A stretch of 6,456 nt of DNA from Bacillota bacterium (GTDB lineage: Bacteria > Bacillota > Clostridia > Oscillospirales > Acutalibacteraceae), in the NCBI GenBank assembly GCA_030705695.1, contig JAUZPX010000101.1, positions 1-6,456 of the forward strand, written 5' to 3'. The translations under genes were made by a program, and so were the position numbers. Below are positions 1-4,961 of the stretch, in pieces (position 1 is the first letter of the stretch; each line of letters opens with the position of its first letter). The notes beneath the pieces are model-generated. The model did no database searches and was not told where the DNA came from. It saw nothing but the letters and a program-made list of their open reading frames with translations.

Positions 1-15
1 AAGTATTTTGCTCAT
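1..15 (-). CDS. Putative 5' end of a divergent gene (MSKIL..., partial)
   Basis: Only five codons are in the window. On the minus strand an ATG at 15-13 opens a frame reading MSKIL up to the window edge. Upstream of it is AAAGGGG (minus strand, 30-24), eight bases from the ATG, which is a convincing Firmicute ribosome binding site. A possible -10 box, TATACT, lies at 63-58 on the same strand, without a good -35. The gene would be transcribed away from the fumarase genes, making 16-200 a divergent promoter region. Nothing can be said about its function. The call rests on the ribosome binding site and the divergent layout only. Confidence 0.45.
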
Positions 16-200
16 GGGACTCGCCCCTTTCCTTAAAAAGTTAATCTTGATTACATGAGTATAATTTAGCGCTGAAATGTGATGTTCATATGAAAGAATG
101 ACGTTTTTTTATTGAGTTTTTCCTGCACTTTTCAAAATGCATGGCGTGTGATATAATTAAAAAAATTTATAAATTAATTAATGCAAAAAGAGGCAGATAT
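16..200. promoter_or_regulatory. Divergent intergenic region upstream of fumarase genes
   Basis: These 185 bases separate the putative leftward gene from the fumarase alpha gene. The segment around 58-65 (AGTATAAT) reads as a -10-like box on both strands: TATAAT at 60-65 on the plus strand and TATACT at 63-58 on the minus strand, neither with a good -35. A perfect 10-bp palindrome, TTCATATGAA, lies at 85-94. The strongest promoter, with an overlapping inverted repeat, is listed separately at 124-157. No open frame with a ribosome binding site is visible between 16 and 140. Confidence 0.5.
124..157 (+). promoter_or_regulatory. Extended -10 promoter with inverted repeat, fumarase operon
   Basis: TATAAT at 152-157 is preceded by TG plus one base (149-151), an extended -10 signature. 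The hexamer TTTTCA at 129-134 sits exactly 17 bases upstream and matches 4/6 of a -35 box. Transcription should begin near 164, giving a leader of about 37 nt with AGAGG at 189-193. An imperfect palindrome, TGCACTTTTCAAAATGCA (124-141; 14 of 18 positions symmetric), covers the -35, where a repressor could block RNA polymerase. That it is an operator is inference. Confidence 0.6.
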
Positions 201-1052
201 ATGCAATACAATATCATAAAAGACAGCACGGTAGAAGAAACCGTAAAGGAACTGTTTCTCGAATGTAATTATCACATCGGTAAAGATATTACAAAGGCTC
301 TTCAAAAAGCATTGAAAACAGAAGAGTCTTCGGTAGGGAAGAATGTGCTTTCCTGCCTTTTAAAAAACAATGAGATTGCGGGAGAAGAAGAAATCCCGAT
401 ATGCCAAGATACAGGCATGGCAGTGCTTTTTGTGGAATACGGAGACAAAGTATTGATAGAAGGAGATTTTAAAAGAGCCGTTCAAGAAGGCGTACGCCGA
501 GCATATGAAGAGGGATTCCTTAGAAAATCCGTTGTGGCAGACCCTGTGTTTGACAGAATAAATACTCGTGACAATACTCCTGCAATAGTTTATACGGAAA
601 TTGTTCCCGGTACAAAAATTCGTTTTCTTGGCGGTTGCAAGGGATTCGGAAGCGAGAATATGTCTAAAATAAAAATGCTTACTCCAAGCAGCGGAATTGA
701 CGGAGTTAAAGATTTTATTCTTGAAACAGTACGTGAAGCAGGGCCTAATCCGTGTCCGCCTATAATTGTCGGTATCGGCATAGGCGGAACTTTTGAAAAA
801 GCAGCGCAGCTTGCAAAAAAAGCGACATTTCGGGCTGTTGACTCTAAGAACAGCGATTCAGTATATGCACAGCTTGAAGATGAATTACTTGAAAAAATCA
901 ATAAGATGGGAATCGGCCCGGCAGGTTTAGGCGGCACAACAACAGCATTAGGCGTAAACATTGAAACATTTCCAACACATATTGCAGGTATGCCAGTTGC
1001 TGTAAATATCTGCTGCCACGTTTCACGCCATGCAGTCAGAGAAATCGGATAA
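201..1052 (+). CDS. Class I fumarate hydratase, alpha subunit (Fe-S hydro-lyase)
   Basis: This is the N-terminal half of the Fe-S fumarase/L-tartrate dehydratase family, encoded as a separate 283-aa subunit, the usual size for two-subunit forms. With the partner at 1115-1666 it should reversibly hydrate fumarate to L-malate in the cytoplasm. The three expected [4Fe-4S] cysteines are present: C68 in PICQDTG, C146 in GGCKGFGSEN and C185 in NPCPPIIVGIGIGG. The glycine-rich segment GPAGLGGTTTALG (239-251) and the CCHVSRHA motif (271-278) are also intact. I start it at the ATG at 201, which has AGAGG seven bases upstream. An in-frame ATG at 141 would add 20 residues but lies upstream of the -10 box at 152-157, so it would not be on the transcript. 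Tartrate or another hydroxy-diacid cannot be excluded as substrate. The cluster type is normally oxygen-sensitive, which fits an anaerobe. Confidence 0.93.
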   Translation: MQYNIIKDSTVEETVKELFLECNYHIGKDITKALQKALKTEESSVGKNVLSCLLKNNEIAGEEEIPICQDTGMAVLFVEYGDKVLIEGDFKRAVQEGVRRAYEEGFLRKSVVADPVFDRINTRDNTPAIVYTEIVPGTKIRFLGGCKGFGSENMSKIKMLTPSSGIDGVKDFILETVREAGPNPCPPIIVGIGIGGTFEKAAQLAKKATFRAVDSKNSDSVYAQLEDELLEKINKMGIGPAGLGGTTTALGVNIETFPTHIAGMPVAVNICCHVSRHAVREIG

Positions 1053-1114
1053 GATATCGTTTAAAACATGTAATTTTCGGAATACGTCTTGTATATGGAA
1101 AGGTATAAAGAATT

Positions 1115-1666
1115 ATGGAAAAAAGAATAAATTTACCGCTCAGCCGTGGGGATATCATAAGCCTTCGTGCAGGTGACAGCGTGTTGTTAAGCGGTTCGAT
1201 AATAACAGGCAGAGATGCTGCTCATAAGCGTCTTTATAAGCTGATTTCAGAAGGAGTACCTCTTCCTGTAAACATTAAAAATGAAACTATATACTATGTG
1301 GGTCCTGCCCCTGCAAAAACAGGATATGCAGTAGGGCCAGCAGGACCGACATCAAGCTATCGTATGGATAAATACACGCCTTCACTTCTTAAATTGGGGC
1401 TTCTCGGCATGATTGGCAAAGGTGAGCGTTCCGATGAAGTGATAGAGGCTATTATTGAAAACGGAGCCGTTTACTTTGCTGCAATCGGAGGGGCAGCGGC
1501 GCTGATTTCAAAATGTATTGTCAGCGAAGAAATTCTTTGTTATGAGGATTTGGGTACTGAGGCAATACGCCGCTATGAAATTAAGGATTTTCCTTGTATT
1601 GTGGCTATTGATTGCAACGGTAACGACATTTATAAAACAGAGCGGCAAAAATATAATTGTGAATAA
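1115..1666 (+). CDS. Class I fumarate hydratase, beta subunit
   Basis: This 183-aa protein is the C-terminal (beta) half of the Fe-S fumarase/tartrate dehydratase family. It pairs with the alpha subunit to complete the active site. Family landmarks appear in order: SGSIITGRDAAHKR (26-39), GPTSSYRMD (77-85), GMIGKGERSD (98-107, with GKG where many relatives have GKGN), AIGGAAALIS (123-132) and YEDLGTEAIRRYEI (143-156). The GPTxxxR and GKG segments correspond to substrate-binding residues in characterised class I fumarases. The gene starts 62 nt after the alpha stop. GGAAAGG at 1097-1103 is rather far (11 nt) from the ATG; a weaker AAAG at 1107-1110 is nearer. No terminator or promoter is evident in the gap, so the two genes are probably one transcript, ending at the hairpin just downstream. 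Length is normal and there is no disruption. Confidence 0.93.
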   Translation: MEKRINLPLSRGDIISLRAGDSVLLSGSIITGRDAAHKRLYKLISEGVPLPVNIKNETIYYVGPAPAKTGYAVGPAGPTSSYRMDKYTPSLLKLGLLGMIGKGERSDEVIEAIIENGAVYFAAIGGAAALISKCIVSEEILCYEDLGTEAIRRYEIKDFPCIVAIDCNGNDIYKTERQKYNCE

Positions 1667-1673
1667 TCATACG

Positions 1674-1696
1674 GACGGTCTTTGACCGTCTCTTTT
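1674..1696 (+). terminator. Rho-independent terminator of the fumarase operon
   Basis: GACGGTC (1674-1680) pairs perfectly with GACCGTC (1684-1690) around a TTT loop, followed by TCTTTTATTTT. It begins 8 nt after the beta-subunit stop. The minus-strand gene ends convergently at 1706, but on that strand the stem is not followed by a U-run, so it probably works mainly for the plus strand. Confidence 0.9.
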
Positions 1697-1705
1697 ATTT
1701 TAGAT

Positions 1706-2158
1706 TTATTTGTTTTGAGAAATATAGTCGTCCAGAATATCAGCGGCAATCTCAACAATTTCCGGGCAAGGGCGTTTTTTGTAGTAGGTGTCTGTTCGTT
1801 TTTCGGGTTCATGGCTTGGTTCAGATGCAGAAAGCCCTAAAAGTTCACGACAGATTATAGAACCGTTATTTTCTTTAAACTTGTCCGCTAAATTGCGGGC
1901 AGTTTCATATGTTTTAATTTTTTCTGTTGATGCGTTTGGATCGGTGTATCCGTAAAGCATACCTGCCGCCATCATCATTCCCGAAACGGCACCGCAGGTT
2001 TCACGCATTCTTCCGATGCCGCCACCAAATGGTGAAGCAAGTAAAACGGCGGTATTAAAATCAAGCCCGATTTCTTCCGCAAAAGCACCCAGAACAGCCT
2101 GAGAGCAGTTGTAACCGTCCATAAACAGTTGTTTTGCACGCTTGCCTTTTTCGCTCAT
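1706..2158 (-). CDS. C_GCAxxG_C_C family putative redox protein
   Basis: This 150-aa soluble protein matches the C_GCAxxG_C_C family, small cysteine-motif proteins of anaerobes presumed to be redox-active or metal-binding but with no established reaction. The four family cysteines are visible: C18 in GYNCSQAV, C55 in ETCGAVSG (the CGAxxG core), C103 in ICRELLG and C131 in RPCPEIV. A glycine-rich stretch, SPFGGGIGRMRETCG, leads into the core. I start it at the ATG at 2158, which has GAGG (2169-2166, minus strand) seven bases upstream. An in-frame ATG at 2173 has no ribosome binding site and would add five residues. No signal peptide or membrane segment is seen. A 156-bp hairpin repeat ends 28 nt upstream of the start. 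The gene is downstream of, and on the same strand as, the FAD-Rieske gene, so the two may share a transcript with the repeat between them. Confidence 0.85.
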   Translation of the reverse strand: MSEKGKRAKQLFMDGYNCSQAVLGAFAEEIGLDFNTAVLLASPFGGGIGRMRETCGAVSGMMMAAGMLYGYTDPNASTEKIKTYETARNLADKFKENNGSIICRELLGLSASEPSHEPEKRTDTYYKKRPCPEIVEIAADILDDYISQNK

Positions 2159-2186
2159 AATAAAGCCTCGCATATTGTTTTTGTTA

Positions 2187-2342
2187 TAGTCAATTAACCT
2201 GAAAAGCGTACTAGGATTTACGAGGCGATTTTTTGATGCGCAAGGCGGAGGAGGATGGAATCCTGTCGGATTCCGACGAGGACAAGACAGCGCAGCGGAA
2301 AATTGTCCGCTAAGGCGGTACGGTTTCTAGGTTAATTGACTA
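2187..2342. repeat. 156-bp hairpin repeat, copy A (MITE-like or structured leader)
   Basis: Copy A aligns without gaps to copy B at 3733-3888, with 134 of 156 bases identical. Its ends are perfect inverted repeats: 17 bp counting three outer bases, 2184-2200 against 2329-2345 (TTATAGTCAATTAACCT). Imperfect pairing continues inward to 2211/2318. A middle stem pairs 2229-2241 with 2290-2302 (12 of 13 positions, two or three as G-T). A perfect apical hairpin is GGAATCC (2257-2263), loop TGTC, GGATTCC (2268-2274). The interior is visibly more GC-rich than the surrounding DNA. No transposase frame is present, so any movement would need one in trans. It lies between the FAD-Rieske gene and the C_GCAxxG gene and ends 28 nt before the latter's start codon. 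A TATAAT at 2341-2346 faces outward to the right. I do not recognise a named family. Confidence 0.88.
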
Positions 2343-2377
2343 TAATTATAGCATTTTAATAAGCTTAGGGCAATCAT

Positions 2378-3709
2378 TCATTTTTCAAAAAGACCTTTTT
2401 GAGTAGGGCCGTTTATTGCATTCCCTTTTTGTGTGAATTGTGAGCCATGGCAGCGGCATTCAAGTGTGTTTACATCTAAATTATTATGAAGCTTACAGCC
2501 CAAATGACGGCATTTTTTGTTTTTGCTTGCAAAAAGACCTGCCGTCAGTCCTCCGACGGAATGCCCCATATCTATAATCAGCCCACCAACGCTTGCTCTG
2601 AGATTAAATCTTTGAGGAGTGTAAAGAGCTTCATAATCGTTTTTTCTTTCAATAATTTTATCTGTTATGAGCATTGCGGAAACCATAGATGATGACATGC
2701 CCCATTTATTAAAACCAGTAGCAACATATACATAAGGCATTGAATTTGCATATTGCCCGATTAACGGAATGCCATCGTGTGTCATACAGTCTTGATTTGA
2801 CCAGCGAGTATGAAAAGAACTGTTAGGATAATTTGTACGGATAAAATCATAAAGCTTTTCGTAACAGCCGCCTTTATTACTGCCAACTCGATGTGACGAC
2901 CCACCGACGAGAAGATATTCGTTACTTTGGCGAAGAGATATGTTTTCTCCGTCACAGCCGATATACATAGCATTTATCGGTTTTTCTGTTTTAATTGCTA
3001 TTACATATGATTTATCTTGATGCATTCGCAAAAAATAATATCCCGGAACGTTAATAAAAGGATAGTGTGTTGCAACGACGGTATGTTTTGTCGTTATCGA
3101 TCCGAATTTTGTGAACACCTTGTTTTTTTCAATATGAACGGCGGGACTGTTTTCGTAGATTGTTAACTTTTCTGATATTGCTTTCATAAATTTTGCAGGG
3201 TGAAACATTGCCTGATTTTCAAAGCACAAAGCTGATTCAACAGGGAAAGGCAGCTCGGTTTTATGCATATATTTAGCGGAAATTCCAAGCTCATCGATGG
3301 CAAAAGCCTCATTTTTAATTTTTTCATTATAATTAAGTGCAAAAACGCAGGCAGGTAGCCGTTTGAAATCACAATCAATTTGATTTTTTTGAATAATCGA
3401 TTCAAATTCGTCGATTGCCTTTTGTTGGCTATGGTAATACATTTGTGCTTTTTCAAATGAAATATTGCGGATTATTCGGTCGTAAATAAGTCCATGTTGT
3501 GAAGTTATCTTTGCTGTTGTCAGTCCGCTTGCATTATTTAGCAGAGTTCCTGCTTCTAAAACAACAGTCGAAATTCCTTCATTTTGCAAGCGAAAAGCAG
3601 TTAAAAGTCCTGCCATTCCGCCGCCGATTACAACACAATCTGATTTAATATCACCGTTAAGACTATCGTGGCTATCACATTTTATTTGGTCTTGCCAAAG
3701 AGATTTCAT
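2378..3709 (-). CDS. FAD-dependent oxidoreductase with C-terminal Rieske [2Fe-2S] domain
   Basis: This 443-aa protein joins a DAO-type FAD oxidoreductase to a Rieske domain, as in the YhfW-like group. The dinucleotide-binding fold is at the N-terminus: VVIGGGMAGL (GxGxxG at 29-34), with E52 in VVLEAG as the expected ribose-binding acid. The DAO body continues through HDGIPLIGQY and YVATGFNKWGMSSS. The conserved linker ending TPQRFNLRAS... leads to a complete Rieske site: C400-x-H402, then 15 residues, then C418-x-x-H421 (CRHLGC...CRCHGSQF), with C405 and C420 as the usual accompanying cysteines. No signal peptide or membrane anchor is apparent, so it is probably cytoplasmic; substrate and electron partner are unknown. 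It is somewhat shorter than relatives I recall (nearer 500 aa), but no domain seems broken. AGGG lies six bases upstream of the ATG. Copy B of the hairpin repeat ends 23 nt before the start. Confidence 0.88.
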   Translation of the reverse strand: MKSLWQDQIKCDSHDSLNGDIKSDCVVIGGGMAGLLTAFRLQNEGISTVVLEAGTLLNNASGLTTAKITSQHGLIYDRIIRNISFEKAQMYYHSQQKAIDEFESIIQKNQIDCDFKRLPACVFALNYNEKIKNEAFAIDELGISAKYMHKTELPFPVESALCFENQAMFHPAKFMKAISEKLTIYENSPAVHIEKNKVFTKFGSITTKHTVVATHYPFINVPGYYFLRMHQDKSYVIAIKTEKPINAMYIGCDGENISLRQSNEYLLVGGSSHRVGSNKGGCYEKLYDFIRTNYPNSSFHTRWSNQDCMTHDGIPLIGQYANSMPYVYVATGFNKWGMSSSMVSAMLITDKIIERKNDYEALYTPQRFNLRASVGGLIIDMGHSVGGLTAGLFASKNKKCRHLGCKLHNNLDVNTLECRCHGSQFTQKGNAINGPTQKGLFEK

Positions 3710-3732
3710 AAAATTCCCTGCCTTTCTATATG

Positions 3733-3888
3733 TAGTTAATGAGATTGAAAAGTGTACATGGATTTGCGAGGCGATTTTTTGATGCGCAAGGCGGAAGAGG
3801 ATGGAATCCTGTCGGATTCCGAGGAGGACAACACAGCGCAGTGGAAAATTGACCGATAAGGCAGTACAGTTTTCAAGTTCATTAACTA
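3733..3888. repeat. 156-bp hairpin repeat, copy B (MITE-like or structured leader)
   Basis: Copy B matches copy A base for base at an offset of 1546, with 22 substitutions and no gap. The inverted ends are TAGTTAATGA (3733-3742) and TCATTAACTA (3879-3888). After two non-matching bases the pairing resumes with TTGAAAA and TGTAC, so about 25 positions pair with few exceptions. The middle stem and the perfect apical hairpin (3803-3809/3814-3820) are conserved. Four outer-stem pairs differ from copy A on both sides while staying Watson-Crick. It ends 23 nt before the ATG of the FAD-Rieske gene, in the same orientation relative to that gene as copy A has to its gene. An 8-base match, TAGCATTT, to the flank of copy A continues beyond the right end (3895-3902 against 2349-2356), so the element may extend a little further than the inverted repeats. 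Confidence 0.88.
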
Positions 3889-3896
3889 TATAATTA

Positions 3897-3949
3897 GCAT
3901 TTGAAAAATGCGTCTGATTATGTGTGAAAAGTGCAAGGATGCTGCACTT
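3897..3949 (+). promoter_or_regulatory. Two inverted repeats upstream of the dehydrogenase -10 (possible operators)
   Basis: GCATTT-GAA-AAATGC (3897-3911) is a perfect 6-bp inverted repeat. AAGTGCA (3929-3935) and TGCACTT (3943-3949) form a perfect 7-bp inverted repeat with a 7-base spacer. The second abuts the likely -35 region and is followed by GTATTTTT, so it could be an operator or a weak terminator-like hairpin for transcripts coming out of repeat B. The string TGAAAAGTGCA at 3925-3935 recurs exactly, in inverted orientation, at 124-134 over the fumarase -35 region. Confidence 0.45.
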
Positions 3950-3975
3950 GTATTTTTGGTGAATTATGGTATAAT
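3948..3975 (+). promoter_or_regulatory. Extended -10 promoter of the dehydrogenase/glycosyltransferase operon
   Basis: TATAAT at 3970-3975 is preceded by TGG (3967-3969), giving an extended -10. A partial -35, TTGTAT (3948-3953), lies 16 bases upstream and matches only its first three positions, as is common when the extended -10 is present. The expected start site is near 3982, leaving a leader of about 30 nt that includes GGGGA six bases before the ATG. Confidence 0.6.
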
Positions 3976-4012
3976 TTTATTTAGTTAAATATTTAAAAAA
4001 TGGGGACACAAG

Positions 4013-4921
4013 ATGAATCTTTTGCTTACAGGGGCATTTCAATACACAGAAGAACAGCTGAATAAATTAAGGTCGCTTTGCGAAAATGTTACTTTTGTAC
4101 AGGATGAGCGTCAAAAGCTCGATATAGATGTAAGCTCGTTCGACGCTGTTGTTTGCAACGGATTGTTTCAAACAAACGATATTCATGATTTTAAAAATCT
4201 AAAGTACATACAGCTTACAAGCGCAGGTCTTGATAGGGTACCGCTTGATTATATCAGAGAACATAATATAAAACTGAATAACGCAAGAGGCGTTTACAGT
4301 ATTCCTATGGCGGAATGGGCTCTTTTAAAGGCTCTTGAAATTTATAAATGTTCAAAGAGCTTTTATGAATCTCAGTCAAATAAAAAATGGAACAAAGTTC
4401 GCAATATTCAAGAGCTTTATAATAAGACTGTCTGCGTGGTTGGCGTTGGAAGCATCGGGCACGAAGTATGTAAACGGTTTTCAGCATTTGGCTGCCGAAT
4501 TATAGGTGTGGACATCGTTTCAGTTGCGGATGAATTTGTTGACGAATTTTTCCTTATTAATGAAATTAATTCAGCATTGCAAAAAAGCGATGTCGTTGTT
4601 CTTACGCTGCCGCTTACAAATGATACAAAGCACTTGTTTAACAAAGAATTATTTTCTCAGATGAAGCATGGCAGTGTATTGATTAACATTGCACGAGGAG
4701 GCGTAATCTGCCAAGAGGATCTTATAGAAGCCATTCAAGGCGGTCGCTTTTGCGGCGTGGCACTTGATGTCTTTGAAGAAGAACCACTTTCTGAAAGCAG
4801 TTCGCTTTGGGATATGAAAAATGTGATTGTGACTCCGCACAATTCCTTTGTTTCAGAGGGGAACAATGAGCGTCTTTTTGACGTGATTATCCAGGGACTT
4901 GAAAAAGAGTGTTGCTCTTAA
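4013..4921 (+). CDS. D-isomer-specific 2-hydroxyacid dehydrogenase (NAD-dependent)
   Basis: This 302-aa protein belongs to the D-2-hydroxyacid dehydrogenase family (phosphoglycerate, D-lactate and glyoxylate reductase relatives), which interconvert 2-keto acids and D-2-hydroxyacids in the cytoplasm. The nucleotide-binding motif is VVGVGSIGHEVCKRF (GxGxxG at 144-149), with D167 in GVDI as the residue that normally selects NAD over NADP. The catalytic Arg-Glu-His set is present: R228 in NIARGG, E257 in DVFEEEPL and H276 in TPHNS. The substrate-side loop reads LTSAGLDRVP (68-77), not the GxGxDxID of many 3-phosphoglycerate dehydrogenases, and there is no C-terminal ACT domain, so a serine-pathway role is uncertain and the substrate unknown. 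At 302 aa it is near the short end for the family but complete. GGGGA (4002-4006) is six bases before the ATG. The glycosyltransferase gene follows after 40 nt, so the two probably form an operon. Confidence 0.88.
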   Translation: MNLLLTGAFQYTEEQLNKLRSLCENVTFVQDERQKLDIDVSSFDAVVCNGLFQTNDIHDFKNLKYIQLTSAGLDRVPLDYIREHNIKLNNARGVYSIPMAEWALLKALEIYKCSKSFYESQSNKKWNKVRNIQELYNKTVCVVGVGSIGHEVCKRFSAFGCRIIGVDIVSVADEFVDEFFLINEINSALQKSDVVVLTLPLTNDTKHLFNKELFSQMKHGSVLINIARGGVICQEDLIEAIQGGRFCGVALDVFEEEPLSESSSLWDMKNVIVTPHNSFVSEGNNERLFDVIIQGLEKECCS

Positions 4922-4961
4922 TATATAAAACTATAACGCTAAACAGTAAAGAGGAATATTA

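Larger units (their letters stand above)
3710..4012. promoter_or_regulatory. Divergent intergenic region holding repeat B and regulatory palindromes
   Basis: These 303 bases separate the leftward FAD-Rieske gene from the rightward dehydrogenase gene. In order they hold the leftward ribosome binding site, repeat copy B (3733-3888), an outward TATAAT at 3889-3894, two inverted repeats (3897-3911 and 3929-3949), the dehydrogenase promoter (-10 at 3970-3975) and its ribosome binding site (GGGGA, 4002-4006). I found no convincing separate promoter for the leftward gene. It would have to lie within or beyond the repeat, so its mRNA may carry much of the hairpin as a leader. Confidence 0.6.

Noticed and set aside
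85..94. Palindrome TTCATATGAA as an operator
   Set aside because: It is only 10 bp, AT-rich and not positioned on a convincing promoter element; chance is a sufficient explanation.
141..200. Upstream in-frame ATG (141) as the start of the fumarase alpha subunit
   Set aside because: It lies before the -10 box at 152-157, has no ribosome binding site, and adds 20 lysine-rich residues not expected for the family; the ATG at 201 has AGAGG at the right distance.
590..961. 123-codon minus-strand open frame inside the fumarase alpha gene
   Set aside because: It is a shadow of a strongly conserved plus-strand coding region; it has no family features and no plausible upstream signals.
1630..1812. 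60-codon minus-strand frame across the fumarase terminator
   Set aside because: It overlaps the beta-subunit end, the terminator and the C_GCAxxG gene, all better supported.
2159..2173. Earlier ATG (2173) for the C_GCAxxG protein
   Set aside because: No ribosome binding site precedes it, while GAGG precedes the ATG at 2158, and family members usually begin close to the latter.
3184..3456. 90-codon minus-strand frame within the FAD-Rieske gene
   Set aside because: It is an alternative frame of a continuous 443-aa protein whose FAD and Rieske motifs are both intact; no frameshift is needed.
2187..3888. The two repeats as a CRISPR array or tRNA/rRNA remnants
   Set aside because: There are only two copies, 1.5 kb apart with genes between them, no spacer pattern, and no tRNA cloverleaf or rRNA sequence.
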